A stretch of 64,000 nt of DNA from Thermoplasmatota archaeon (GTDB lineage Archaea > Thermoplasmatota > E2 > UBA202 > JdFR-43). Position 1 is the stretch's first letter. Each line of letters opens with the position of its first letter. Below, in pieces: positions 1-8,557 of the stretch. Under the pieces are notes generated by a model. That model was given only the letters and a program-made list of their open reading frames with translations, searched no databases and was not told where the DNA came from. The stretch lies in the NCBI GenBank assembly GCA_029258955.1, contig JAPDJT010000006.1, positions 1-64,000 on the forward strand, read 5' to 3'. Both the position numbers and the translations under genes were made by a program.

Positions 1-1292
1 AGTTGAGAAGCCAGGATTACACATACATTACAGTTACATCATTTGCAACTGGTGATGGCTACTTTGCTCCAGCTGCTTATCTGGCAGCATATCATGGTGC
101 TCCTGTGGTGAGAATAGGAGAGATGGGCGAAGCATATCACTGGGCTGATGCAATTGCAACATATGATGAATATCTTGGCGATTACTATCATGGATGTCGT
201 TCAACAGGACATATGGCAAAAGCATCGAAGCCAATAATAGATTACATTAAGGAAGGAGAGATTCCACCACTTGGCTTGGATCAGCATTTGAGATGGTTTA
301 GCAAAGTTGTACAGCCATTCCAGGAGTATATAAAGAGTATTGGACTTGATAGAGAAGGAAAGGAATATGTTGGAATAGTTGCACCAAGAGATGACATAAG
401 AATGCCATTTATAAGGGCTATAACAGGAAATGAATCAACAGCTGGTCAATTCATAGCCAATACACCTGCAGCAATGGCTGCTTATGTTGGTAGAAGCATA
501 TTATATCCAGCAATAATATTTGCGAATCCACACAAGGAATATACAACATCAACCCTCATGAACTTCGCAGATGGAAATCAAATTACATTGAACAATAAAG
601 AAAGGCACAGTGCTTACAATGCAAGATATGTCAAACAATCATTCTCAAGATACGGAAGAGAATATCGTGGCCATTGTATATGGGATAACTTGCTTTATGA
701 ATTCAATCAAGGAATGTCGGCATACTATTATGTAGGGCATGGAACAGGAGGAAGTGGAGTTAGCGAACACCCAGTATGGGGTGGAATTGGCTACGACGGC
801 TGGCATGGATATGAATACTGGCGTGGCAAGACACCAAGAAGCCCAGGAGGAGCATGGTATGATCCAGAGCCACCTCGTCAGTATGATATTGTGCACTTCA
901 AGTGGTGCGACCAACTCTGGGGTAATTTGCACAGCACATGGGTGCATTTCAGCTCATGTACAACAGCATGGCATTTTGGTCCAAACATTTACCTTGACCA
1001 TGGAGCAGTAGCATATTATGGAAACTGTGGTTCTGGCCTGCTTGGATACAATGACTTGTGGGATCAGTTTATAGAGACAAGGATAATGGAAGAGGGCATG
1101 CCAATAGGAGATGCTGTCTCTGTTGATTTATGGAAGTTTGACAGAGATTTCACAACAATGGATCCAATTAGCTTATATGGCTCGTGTTCAATGACAATGC
1201 TTTCATTAACAGTGTTGTATGGAGATCCAATGCTTGTAATATACAGCCCAACACACTGGACAGAGCCAGAGCCAGTTGATTCCCCACTTTAA
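1..1292 (+). CDS. Gingipain-like (C25 family) cysteine peptidase, 5' end outside the window
   Basis: The reading frame is open from the left edge, so the N-terminus is missing and about 429 residues are visible. The fold signature is that of caspase-like C25 peptidases: a His in YYVGHGTGG (about residue 246 of the visible part) and a Cys in HFSSCTTAW (about residue 319) form the likely catalytic dyad. A late YGDPML motif matches the LGDP segment that often closes these domains. The protein is probably secreted, since family members are extracellular proteases, but the signal peptide lies outside the window. It is rich in Trp, Tyr and Gly, as is the second C25 protein at 60795-62702. The product class is fairly sure; substrate specificity cannot be read. 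Confidence 0.8.
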   Translation, partial: LRSQDYTYITVTSFATGDGYFAPAAYLAAYHGAPVVRIGEMGEAYHWADAIATYDEYLGDYYHGCRSTGHMAKASKPIIDYIKEGEIPPLGLDQHLRWFSKVVQPFQEYIKSIGLDREGKEYVGIVAPRDDIRMPFIRAITGNESTAGQFIANTPAAMAAYVGRSILYPAIIFANPHKEYTTSTLMNFADGNQITLNNKERHSAYNARYVKQSFSRYGREYRGHCIWDNLLYEFNQGMSAYYYVGHGTGGSGVSEHPVWGGIGYDGWHGYEYWRGKTPRSPGGAWYDPEPPRQYDIVHFKWCDQLWGNLHSTWVHFSSCTTAWHFGPNIYLDHGAVAYYGNCGSGLLGYNDLWDQFIETRIMEEGMPIGDAVSVDLWKFDRDFTTMDPISLYGSCSMTMLSLTVLYGDPMLVIYSPTHWTEPEPVDSPL

Positions 1293-1318
1293 CCTTTTCC
1301 CTTTATTTTTAATTTTTT
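1293..1318 (+). terminator. T-rich transcription terminator after the C25 peptidase gene
   Basis: Directly after the TAA stop there are clustered T tracts (CCTTTTCCC, TTTATTTTTAATTTTTT) without a strong stem. Archaeal RNA polymerase ends transcription at oligo-T runs, so this is a likely terminator. It is judged by composition only. Confidence 0.45.
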
Positions 1319-1384
1319 GGAATAGGAATAGAGAGGTTATGAATAAATAAAGGAATGCTGTAGGTATTGTGTATGAAAGAAAAT

Positions 1385-1510
1385 CACGTGGAAGAAATTT
1401 ACTATGGCATGGAAGGAAATTGCTATAACAACATTCTATCCATTTAAATTTTATAAAAATGGAAAAAGCTCGCTATAAACATTTCCAAAAGGTATTTAAG
1501 GCGAGCTCAT
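1385..1510. other. Region upstream of orc1/cdc6: repeated TGGAA motifs and an inverted repeat, possible replication origin
   Basis: The 295-base gap before orc1/cdc6 holds GTGGAAGAAAT (1389-1399), ATGGAAGGAAAT (1409-1420), ATGGAAAAAG (1459-1468) and an inverted CATTTCCAAAA (1480-1490). It also has a 7-bp inverted repeat AGCTCGC/GCGAGCT (1467-1473 and 1501-1507). Archaeal origins are often next to orc1/cdc6 and carry ORB/mini-ORB sites with a TGGAAA-like core, so an origin is plausible. The motifs are short and the DNA is A+T-rich, so chance is a real alternative. A half copy of the window-wide repeat (GCTATAACAACATT) is also present near 1422-1435. Confidence 0.3.
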
Positions 1511-1587
1511 TGAATATTGATTACGAGTAGCTCACAAGCTTTATTTACTGCTAAATATTCATTATTCACTTTTTGGGGAGGAGAAAA

Positions 1588-2805
1588 ATGAAGGATATAT
1601 TCGATGGTATAAGATCATCTAGCAACATCTTCAAAAATAAGGAAGTATTACGTCCCTCTTATGTTCCAGATACTCTGCCTCATAGGGAGAAGCAAATAAA
1701 TGAGCTTGCTTCTATTCTTGCACCTGCTTTGAGGGGAGAGACACCATCTAATGTTTTTATTTATGGAAAGACAGGCACAGGGAAAACCGCAGTGGCAAAA
1801 TTCATTGGAAAGCAGTTGGTGGCAAAAGGAAAGGAGTTGCAGGTAAATACAAATTTTGTTTACATTAATTGTGAGATTGTCGATACTCAATACAGGGTAT
1901 TGCAGAATATTGCAAATCATTTTATAAAGTCATGGGAAAGTAGAGTGCCTTTTACAGGCTGGCCCACAGATGAGGTATATAATAAGCTTATAAATGCAAT
2001 AGAAAAAACAAAAGGAGTAACTGTAATTGTTCTTGATGAAGTAGACAAACTAAAAGGAGACGAGGTTCTTTATAATCTTTCTCGCCTAAATTATGATTTG
2101 GAGAAAGCAAGAACATCAATAATAGGAATTTCAAATGACTTGAAATTTACAGAATTTCTTGACCCAAGAGTTAAATCTTCTCTGGGAGAGGAGAATTTAG
2201 TTTTCCCTCCATATTCAGCAGATGAATTGTGCGATATACTTGGGGAGAGAGCAAAAATTGCTTTTAAGGAAGGTGTATTGGAGGAGAATGTTATTCCTCT
2301 ATGTGCAGCACTGGCAGCACAGGAACATGGAGATGCAAGGAGAGCTTTAGATTTGTTAAGAGTTTCTGCTGAGATTGCAGATAGACTTGGGGAAGAAAAG
2401 GTTACTGAAAAACATGTTAGGCTGGCAGAGAATAAAATTGAATTGGATAGAGTAACAGAAATTGTCAGAACATTGCCCATACAGACAAAACTTGTTTTGA
2501 TGGCAGCGGTAATAGGAACAGAACGCCAAGATAACTTAACAACTGGAGAGCTTTATATCATTTACAAAGATTTATGCAAATTAGCTGGTATAAATGTGCT
2601 TACACAAAGAAGAGTAGCTGATTTGATATCTGAACTGGATATGCTGGGCATAATAAATGCTCGTTTAATTTCGAAAGGAAGATATGGAAGAACAAGGGAA
2701 ATAGAAGTGTCTTGCCCATACAAAATAAAGGAATTGCTTGAAAAAGACGATAGCTTACCAAAGCTTCGTGAGTACAAACCAAAATTACAGTCTAAGCTTC
2801 TCTGA
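1588..2805 (+). CDS. cdc6: Orc1/Cdc6 family origin-binding initiator ATPase
   Basis: This is a 405-residue AAA+ ATPase that in archaea binds origin DNA and loads the MCM helicase. Seen: Walker A in GKTGTGKTAVAKF, Walker B in VIVLDEVDKL, a sensor-2-like EHGDARRALDLLR segment and a C-terminal winged-helix region beginning near LPIQTKLVLMAAV. I chose the ATG at 1588 because GGGGAGGAG stands just upstream as a Shine-Dalgarno site; an upstream in-frame TTG at 1573 overlaps that site and is rejected. The length fits the family. Its 3' end overlaps the convergent signal peptidase gene by 21 bases. The gap upstream may contain an origin. Confidence 0.95.
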   Translation: MKDIFDGIRSSSNIFKNKEVLRPSYVPDTLPHREKQINELASILAPALRGETPSNVFIYGKTGTGKTAVAKFIGKQLVAKGKELQVNTNFVYINCEIVDTQYRVLQNIANHFIKSWESRVPFTGWPTDEVYNKLINAIEKTKGVTVIVLDEVDKLKGDEVLYNLSRLNYDLEKARTSIIGISNDLKFTEFLDPRVKSSLGEENLVFPPYSADELCDILGERAKIAFKEGVLEENVIPLCAALAAQEHGDARRALDLLRVSAEIADRLGEEKVTEKHVRLAENKIELDRVTEIVRTLPIQTKLVLMAAVIGTERQDNLTTGELYIIYKDLCKLAGINVLTQRRVADLISELDMLGIINARLISKGRYGRTREIEVSCPYKIKELLEKDDSLPKLREYKPKLQSKLL

Positions 2806-3606
2806 TTTCCATTTTTTATAAAATTTGTATGCATCCCATATGGTTGGTATCCCTATTAGAATAAACAATGATATTCCCAAGCAAATCCATTCATCTTTTG
2901 GAGCAACAGCTTTTCCTATTCTTATCCATCCTGGTTCTCCTTGAATATTTTTATCGCCAAAGAAGACCAATTTTATTAAACCAAACCATGGTACTTCTCC
3001 TCTTGCTTTTCCTATAATCCATTCTGGCTTAACAGGTGTTGATATTGCTGGCAAAGAGCCCTGTCTGATTGCTTGATCGGCAGAAGGATTATGGTCTCCT
3101 TTTGTTATAAATCCGCTATGAGGGGGCTTATAATTGCTTAATCCAAGTTCTGCTATGGTTATGGAAGTAACATTATACAAGTCATATTCTTCAACAGTAT
3201 AAGTTCCATCTGAATTAACTTGAACCCAGCAAATGGCTCTATGAATTATTGGTGTAGCATCCTTATCGGCTATTCCATCTCCATCTCTATCAGGAATATA
3301 AACTATTACATCTCCGTAATCACCGTATGTTTTGTGTTTTGTTGTAGGAGCGTAGGAAGGACCTCTTGTAATCACATCATCTTTTCCGTGTATTTTTTTA
3401 ACTAAAACTAAGTCTCCTGGATCAATAGTTCCTATCCTTCCAAAAGGAGCATTATCATGCATCATGGAGCCAGATGTAACAACAACCATCGGAGAATGAG
3501 GAAATTGTCCTGTATATCCCCATAGAACTGCAAGCAACAATCCAACTATTGCTATAGCAAAGACAATGTCTCTAATCATTGGCAAGGCTTTTTCTTTTAA
3601 GTCCAT
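2785..3606 (-). CDS. Archaeal signal peptidase I (S26B, Sec11-like)
   Basis: This is a membrane-anchored serine peptidase that cleaves signal peptides from secreted proteins. One transmembrane helix lies at residues 12-30, followed by the catalytic serine in VTSGSMMHDN (Ser47). The GDLVLVKK and GDVIVYIP strands typical of the family follow, then a candidate catalytic histidine in PIIHRAI (His122). A late ITKGDHNPSADQ segment matches the conserved box with the acidic residue, and a second hydrophobic helix stands near the C-terminus. At 273 residues it is longer than many archaeal homologues. Its start codon touches the stop of the dCMP deaminase gene, so the two are probably co-transcribed. 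The window encodes several of its likely clients (C25 peptidases, propeller and PKD proteins). Confidence 0.9.
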   Translation of the reverse strand: MDLKEKALPMIRDIVFAIAIVGLLLAVLWGYTGQFPHSPMVVVTSGSMMHDNAPFGRIGTIDPGDLVLVKKIHGKDDVITRGPSYAPTTKHKTYGDYGDVIVYIPDRDGDGIADKDATPIIHRAICWVQVNSDGTYTVEEYDLYNVTSITIAELGLSNYKPPHSGFITKGDHNPSADQAIRQGSLPAISTPVKPEWIIGKARGEVPWFGLIKLVFFGDKNIQGEPGWIRIGKAVAPKDEWICLGISLFILIGIPTIWDAYKFYKKWKSEKLRL

Positions 3607-4052
3607 CAGCCCTCTAATTTTCTCACCTTTATATTACTTTCCTTTAAAATTTCCTTCGCCAAATCATCTGGATAGTCATTTAAATAGACAATTTCCTTTA
3701 TTTCTGCATTTACGAGCATTTTCATGCAAACACTGCATGGAAAATGCGTTGTATATATAGTAGCGCCTTTTATAGACACCCCAAAAACAGCAGCCTGTAT
3801 AATCGCATTTTGCTCTGCATGTAATCCTCTGCATAATTCATGACGCTCGCCTCTCGGAACACCTAACTTTTCCCTTATACAGCCAACTTCTTCACAATGC
3901 CTAAAGCCTTTTGGCGCCCCATTGTAGCCTGTAGAAAGGATATGATTGTCCTTTACAATTACCGCCCCAACTTGTCTTCTTAGACAAGTGGAGCGAGTAG
4001 CTACTATTTTTGCAATTTTCATAAAATATTCATCAAAGCTCGGTCTTTTCAT
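3606..4052 (-). CDS. Deoxycytidylate (dCMP) deaminase
   Basis: This 148-residue zinc enzyme converts dCMP to dUMP, feeding dTMP synthesis. The zinc and active-site motifs are clear: HAEQNAI (His ligand and catalytic Glu) and PCSVC (two Cys ligands). The N-terminal [15 protein letters not shown] and [12 protein letters not shown] segments are those of ComEB/DCTD-type dCMP deaminases rather than cytidine deaminases. The length is normal. The stop overlaps the start of the signal peptidase gene by one base, suggesting one transcript with no obvious functional link. Confidence 0.93.
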   Translation of the reverse strand: MKRPSFDEYFMKIAKIVATRSTCLRRQVGAVIVKDNHILSTGYNGAPKGFRHCEEVGCIREKLGVPRGERHELCRGLHAEQNAIIQAAVFGVSIKGATIYTTHFPCSVCMKMLVNAEIKEIVYLNDYPDDLAKEILKESNIKVRKLEG

Positions 4053-4093
4053 TGGAAGTAATATATGGGCTTCTTTAAATCATTGGCGAAAAA

Positions 4094-4101
4094 TTTATAT
4101 A
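4094..4101 (+). promoter_or_regulatory. TATA-like promoter element for the small zinc-ribbon gene
   Basis: TTTATATA lies within AAAAATTTATATAGG, about 45 bases before the ATG at 4146. A start of transcription near 4125 would leave a short leader. This is judged from sequence and position only. Confidence 0.45.
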
Positions 4102-4145
4102 GGCTGAAATAATTATTGATAGCAAAAAGTTAGCAAAGTGATAGC

Positions 4146-4265
4146 ATGAAGAGATGTCCAGAATGTGGTGGTGTAATGCTTGAGCATAAATTTAATGGTA
4201 GAATATACTATGTTTGCAAGAACTGCGGGAAAGAATTGGTTATTCCAGAGATTGCTTTAATCTAG
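4146..4265 (+). CDS. 39-residue zinc-ribbon protein
   Basis: This very small gene encodes 39 residues with two Cys pairs, KRCPECGG at the start and VCKNCGKE in the middle, spaced as in a treble-clef or rubredoxin-like zinc ribbon. It ends in a hydrophobic VIPEIALI tail. Its TAG lies inside the 3' end of the convergent TatD-like gene, overlapping by 9 bases. A TATA-like box precedes it. Cys pairs with Gly in the correct knuckle positions are unlikely by chance in such a short frame, so I think it is real. The role is unknown; zinc ribbons of this size can act in transcription or as protein-protein modules. Confidence 0.7.
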   Translation: MKRCPECGGVMLEHKFNGRIYYVCKNCGKELVIPEIALI

Positions 4266-5087
4266 TTCTATTCCATATGTTTTTTCTGGATTTTCTTTGT
4301 TAATAATGGCAATATCATCTTCATTTATCAAACCCTGTCTTAAAAATTTCTTTAGCTTCTTTGGAATTGTTCTTAAAGCAAGTACAGCTCCTGGTCTATT
4401 TAAATCATCTAAGAAATCTGTTTCAAGCATGAATCTTCTTCCCTTTTTTATAGCTTCCTCGATATTTTCATCTGTTGCCAAAACAGATGGAAAGATTCCA
4501 TGATTTTCCTCTTCAAGGATTAATGGAGGAGAATAATGTTTTATTACTTTATCAACCCTCATTCCTACTTTTTTAGCCATCTCTGCCATTTCCTTGAGAT
4601 TTTTTTGAGTTGCTTTTTCCATATGCAATATTATTGGAACATCTGCTTCCTTAGCAAGCATCATGCCATATTCCAAAATTTTATTGCTATCTTCCCAAGC
4701 TTGCCTATCCACCTTAAAATGCGGTCTTCCTACCTCTCCGATTGCAATTGCCTTTCCTTCCATACAAAGCTTTTGAGCCTCTTCCATTCCTTTCTTCATC
4801 AATTCAATAGCCTTTTCTCTCCCTACTTTATCTCTTAATTTTAAATAATCAATTGGATATGGGCCGAGAGTCAAATAAATTTTTACTCCTGTTTCTTCCA
4901 TAACTTTTTTTGCAAGTTTTATTCCCTTCTCATAGCATCTCATATAACTTTTATTTCTAATTACACTTTCAACATCTGTATAAGGGCAGAAATTAATATG
5001 AGTGCCTCCATATTTTTTAAAATCCAATACAGCTTCAACTGGCTTTCCTTTCTCGCTCAAATGAGCATGATTATCAAATATAATCAT
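4257..5087 (-). CDS. TatD-like metal-dependent hydrolase
   Basis: This is a 276-residue amidohydrolase-superfamily TIM barrel. Metal-binding motifs seen are FDNHAHL near the N-terminus (HxH), IGEVGRPHF in the middle (Glu and His), IILHMEKA, KHYSP and a late LETDFLDD with the expected Asp. These match the TatD branch, whose studied members are metal-dependent DNases or hydrolases; the archaeal branch is poorly characterised, so the substrate is open. Its 3' end overlaps the convergent zinc-ribbon gene, and a 94-base gap separates its start from truD. The start used is MIIFDNHAH, where the first strand of the barrel begins at once, as usual in the family. Confidence 0.85.
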   Translation of the reverse strand: MIIFDNHAHLSEKGKPVEAVLDFKKYGGTHINFCPYTDVESVIRNKSYMRCYEKGIKLAKKVMEETGVKIYLTLGPYPIDYLKLRDKVGREKAIELMKKGMEEAQKLCMEGKAIAIGEVGRPHFKVDRQAWEDSNKILEYGMMLAKEADVPIILHMEKATQKNLKEMAEMAKKVGMRVDKVIKHYSPPLILEEENHGIFPSVLATDENIEEAIKKGRRFMLETDFLDDLNRPGAVLALRTIPKKLKKFLRQGLINEDDIAIINKENPEKTYGIELD

Positions 5088-5181
5088 ACTTCGGAAAATA
5101 ACATGATAATAAAAATTATTCGATGTAAAAATGAATAGTGAGCAATGCTGCTATTCCCTGCGATAATAGTATATCCCAATT

Positions 5182-6447
5182 TTAATAGCTGAAAATATCT
5201 GCTTTCATTATTTCTCGCAATAAAGAAGTTGCATAACAACCTTTTGGAAGGAAAAATTGCAAATGCAAGCTATTTTCTTCAATCCACCATTTTAAATTGC
5301 GGAGAGGAACAAATATAATTCTTCTCATACCTTTAGAGGCAAATTTTGGTAAATGCTCCATTTTAAATTCATTGCAATCAATTTCTTCTTCTTCCATAAT
5401 TCTTCTTTCTATTTCTCCCATTTTTCCTTTAGCCAAAACCAAATCATAGCCAACTATAGCGCCAGATGGAAAACATTTGTTTTTCTTAATCTGTCTATTT
5501 ATTTTTTCAATATTCTTTTCATTAACAAATATGCCATTTTCTGCCTGCACAATCATTTCCTTATCCCACGGAATAATAATGTCTCCCTCAATAGCTTGAT
5601 TAATCGGCAATTCCTCCTTTATTCTCCTGGATAAAATTTTATTGAATATATATGATTGATAAGCATGAATGAAAATTTTTATCAAGTTTTTTGGAAGCTG
5701 TAATAAAGCATTTTTCCATTCATTAGGATGCTCAGCCAAATAAGCAATTATTCTTCTTTCAAAATTTAATTTCCTGGGATAAATTTCTAAAGCTTTTTTA
5801 AAATCCCCTGTCTCATGAAGAAATTTTCTTGCCTCATAGCATTCATCTTCTTCTCCTTTCAATGGATAAGCAACATAAGTCATTACAGCTTCCTTCAGCT
5901 TATTTTTTAGAATATACTTTCCTACTATGTGTGTTATGGGGCGGGCTATTCCAAATCTTTGCACACCAAAAAAATTTGGAAAACCTCCATATTCTTTTAT
6001 TTCGTTTATTACTCTTTCTACATCTTTCTCATTTCCCTCAAAATCTCTTATTACTATATGGAATCTATTCCCAATTAATCTTCCAGGATATACTGGCTTT
6101 GGAGATTTATATAAAATTTCTATTTTAACATCTGGAATTGATATGCTTTTTAATTTTTCTATGCTAACTGGAAATGACATAAGCTGTGTAGTTACTGCTC
6201 TCTTATCCTTTATTCCTGCATATCCAATGTGATTTGACGGGATATGAAGCTCAGAAGCAAGTTTTTCAATTAGTCTATTTGTTTCCCAGTTCCTTGATGT
6301 TACTCTTGCTATTACATACTTTCCATTTCCAGGAGGAGGAAAAATTGATATTTCCTCCACAACAAAATCTTCAGGTTCTTTCTTTATTTTCCCCTTTATC
6401 CCTTTAGATTTTGTTAGAAAGGTTTCAATGCCTATTTCTTCTTCCAT
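5182..6447 (-). CDS. truD: tRNA pseudouridine(13) synthase TruD
   Basis: This 421-residue enzyme isomerises U13 of tRNA to pseudouridine. The family motif is seen in GYAGIKDKRAVTTQ, with catalytic Asp81. NFFGVQRFG, the second TruD signature, follows, and a basic N-terminal KIKKEPEDFVVEEI strand is typical. The insert between the two halves of the catalytic domain is of archaeal type, and the length is normal. Its start codon overlaps the stop of rpo11 by one base, so it is probably the last gene of the methylthiotransferase-csl4-rpo11-truD transcript, a set of RNA-processing and transcription genes. Confidence 0.95.
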   Translation of the reverse strand: MEEEIGIETFLTKSKGIKGKIKKEPEDFVVEEISIFPPPGNGKYVIARVTSRNWETNRLIEKLASELHIPSNHIGYAGIKDKRAVTTQLMSFPVSIEKLKSISIPDVKIEILYKSPKPVYPGRLIGNRFHIVIRDFEGNEKDVERVINEIKEYGGFPNFFGVQRFGIARPITHIVGKYILKNKLKEAVMTYVAYPLKGEEDECYEARKFLHETGDFKKALEIYPRKLNFERRIIAYLAEHPNEWKNALLQLPKNLIKIFIHAYQSYIFNKILSRRIKEELPINQAIEGDIIIPWDKEMIVQAENGIFVNEKNIEKINRQIKKNKCFPSGAIVGYDLVLAKGKMGEIERRIMEEEEIDCNEFKMEHLPKFASKGMRRIIFVPLRNLKWWIEENSLHLQFFLPKGCYATSLLREIMKADIFSY

Positions 6448-6707
6448 TATTCTAATTGTTTTTGCAAATCTTCTATATCTTTTTTAAGCTCTTCTATAGC
6501 TTTCTTAACAACTTTTTTAACATTTCCTTTACTTACTCTAACATAAAATTCAGGATTGGAAATTAGAGGATGCGCTACTTTCCATTCCACAAATTCAACT
6601 TCTTCATATTCCAAAAGTTTTTCTTTTAAAGGATTCAATATAGTTTTTTCTTCTATTACCTCAAATTCCAACTCCTTATCACTTTCTTTCTTTATTTTCA
6701 CTTCCAT
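6447..6707 (-). CDS. rpoL: DNA-directed RNA polymerase subunit L (Rpo11)
   Basis: This 86-residue subunit pairs with Rpo3 in the RNA polymerase assembly platform. The diagnostic segment is VAHPLISNPEFYVRVSKG, followed by a helical C-terminus (KKAIEELKKDIEDLQKQL). I use the ATG at 6707 (MEVKIKK); the upstream in-frame codon at 6713 is TTG. The start lies 29 bases inside the 3' end of csl4, indicating translational coupling. Neighbouring csl4 and rpo11 genes are a known archaeal arrangement. Confidence 0.93.
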   Translation of the reverse strand: MEVKIKKESDKELEFEVIEEKTILNPLKEKLLEYEEVEFVEWKVAHPLISNPEFYVRVSKGNVKKVVKKAIEELKKDIEDLQKQLE

Positions 6708-7287
6708 TTTCAATCACCCTGTCTAACTTTCCTTCTCCATAATCATCTGCAAGCTTTCTTTCCTCAACATTTCCACACATTGGACATTCCAAGTTACTTC
6801 CTTTCTTAATGAGAGGGTTTCTACAATTTGAACAGAATGCTTTTATTACACCTAATCCAGCATTTTTTGTAGTAAGCTGAATCGCTGGCTCCGCCTTTAT
6901 TATTTTTGCCCTTACAATATCTCCTATCCTGAATTTTTTCCTTATGTCTTCAATGAATTCATTGCTTATGTTTGAAATATGAATTGCAGCATCTTTTTCA
7001 CCAGCTATTTGCCTTTTCCTTCCTGCAATGTGGATAATTTTAACTATTACCATTGCATCCATTATTTGCTTTACCTCACATATGGCTGTGTCTCCCTCTT
7101 TTAAAACGAGTGGAACATCAGTAATTGGCTCGACAATTGCTTCCATATTTTCTTTATCTATTTTAAATATTCCAACAATGCTTGCTATAATTTCTCCTCT
7201 TTCCTCAAATGTTCCTTTTCCTGCTTTTAGCTCTTCACTTTTAGCTACAATTTCTCCCGGTAATACCAAACTCCCTTCCTTTTTCAT
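6679..7287 (-). CDS. csl4: Exosome RNA-binding subunit Csl4
   Basis: This 202-residue cap subunit of the archaeal RNA exosome recruits RNA and, in archaea, interacts with DnaG. Seen in order: an N-terminal LVLPGEIVAKSEE domain, a central S1 domain (GDTAICEVKQ ... ISNISNEFIEDIRKKFRIGDIVRAKII) and a C-terminal zinc ribbon (FCSNCRNPL ... LECPMCGN). All three Csl4 parts are present at normal length. The start overlaps the end of the methylthiotransferase gene by 4 bases and the end overlaps rpo11 by 29 bases, so the genes are likely one operon. Confidence 0.95.
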   Translation of the reverse strand: MKKEGSLVLPGEIVAKSEELKAGKGTFEERGEIIASIVGIFKIDKENMEAIVEPITDVPLVLKEGDTAICEVKQIMDAMVIVKIIHIAGRKRQIAGEKDAAIHISNISNEFIEDIRKKFRIGDIVRAKIIKAEPAIQLTTKNAGLGVIKAFCSNCRNPLIKKGSNLECPMCGNVEERKLADDYGEGKLDRVIENGSENKERK

Positions 7288-8528
7288 TTTTCCTCCATAT
7301 TTATAGCATTTAAATGTGTTGAGGTTGCACTTATTGTTTTAACTTTTATAAACTTTCCTAATTCAGCTTTATCTACAAATACAGATTTATAGTTATCTAT
7401 TTTTCCAACCTTCCATTCTTTGTATTCTTCCAGTATCAATGCTTTATAAATTTTTCCAACATATCTTAAGTTATTTTCATATGAGATTCGATTAACAACG
7501 CAAGTTAACTTTCTGCTCCTTTCTTTTGCAACTTGAGTTGGGAGCTTTTTCATTTTTGATGCTGGCGTGCCAGGGCGAGGAGAAAAGCGAGTTATATTTA
7601 CAACATCGGGCTTTAATTCTTTTATTGCTTCAACAGTCATTTCAAAATCTTCTTCACTTTCTCCAGGAAATGCAACAATTACATCTGTTGCAAAATTCAA
7701 ATTATCAAACCTTTTTCTAAATTCATCAACTATTTCCTTAAACATTTCATATGTATAGCCTCTCCTCATCTCCTTTAATATTTTTGGAGATGCAGATTGC
7801 AAAGGAAGATGGAGAAACTTATACACTTTCTCATTTTTGTAAGCTTCTATCAATTCATCTAAAATTTTTATCGCCGATAAAGGGTGCATCATCCCAACTC
7901 TAATCATAAACTCGCCCTCAATACTTGCAACTTCATTAATTAAATCTGGCAATTTGTAATCTTTTGAATCAAATCCATATGAGGCAGTGTCTTGAGAAGT
8001 GAGGCGAATTTCCTTACAACCGTTTCTTACAGCCTCTCTTATATCATTAACTAATTTGTCCAAGGAATAAGATGTTAAGTCTCCTCTTGCTTTTTTAGTT
8101 ATGCAATAAGAACAGTTGTATAGACAACCATCTGATATTGGCACATTAAGGCGTAAATCTGCTTTCCTTGGCAAACCAGCTTTTTCTTCAGCTTCCACCT
8201 TCTTTCCATTTAAAAGCTCAACAACTTTATGTACATCTCTTGGAGGCAAAAGGAGAATATCTTTGCCTATTTCTTTCACAATTTCTGGCTGAGCAGAAGC
8301 CATGCAACCAGCGACAATTAATTTCTTTCTTTCCTTTTTAAGCTCCCTTATCCTATGAATCATTCTTTGTTGGGTAGTATCTATAACTGTGCATGTTAAA
8401 ATTATAAGAACATCAGCATCCTTTATACTTCCAACTATCTCATGCCCTTCTTTTAGCAATACACCTTCAATTATTGAAGCATCTCCTCTGTTTGCTGCAC
8501 ATCCATATACTTCAACGTAAATCCTCAC
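7284..8528 (-). CDS. tRNA methylthiotransferase, MtaB/CDKAL1-like (t6A to ms2t6A)
   Basis: This 414-residue radical-SAM enzyme probably adds a methylthio group to t6A37 of tRNAs reading ANN codons. The N-terminal UPF0004 domain has the three cluster cysteines (YGCAAN, TCTVI, AGCMAS). The radical-SAM triad is in CLYNCSYC, followed by GCKEIRLTSQD and FPGESEEDF. A TRAM domain (YVGKIYKALILEE) closes the protein. The short VYGCAANRGDA start and overall layout match the archaeal/eukaryotic CDKAL1 branch rather than MiaB or RimO. It is the first gene of a likely operon with csl4, rpo11 and truD. Confidence 0.9.
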   Translation of the reverse strand: MRIYVEVYGCAANRGDASIIEGVLLKEGHEIVGSIKDADVLIILTCTVIDTTQQRMIHRIRELKKERKKLIVAGCMASAQPEIVKEIGKDILLLPPRDVHKVVELLNGKKVEAEEKAGLPRKADLRLNVPISDGCLYNCSYCITKKARGDLTSYSLDKLVNDIREAVRNGCKEIRLTSQDTASYGFDSKDYKLPDLINEVASIEGEFMIRVGMMHPLSAIKILDELIEAYKNEKVYKFLHLPLQSASPKILKEMRRGYTYEMFKEIVDEFRKRFDNLNFATDVIVAFPGESEEDFEMTVEAIKELKPDVVNITRFSPRPGTPASKMKKLPTQVAKERSRKLTCVVNRISYENNLRYVGKIYKALILEEYKEWKVGKIDNYKSVFVDKAELGKFIKVKTISATSTHLNAINMEEK

Positions 8529-8557
8529 ATTTCTTATAACATCTCATATTTATAATT

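Noticed and set aside
1573-1587. TTG at 1573 as the start of orc1/cdc6
   Set aside because: It lies just before and across a GGGGAGGAG ribosome-binding site that serves the ATG at 1588.
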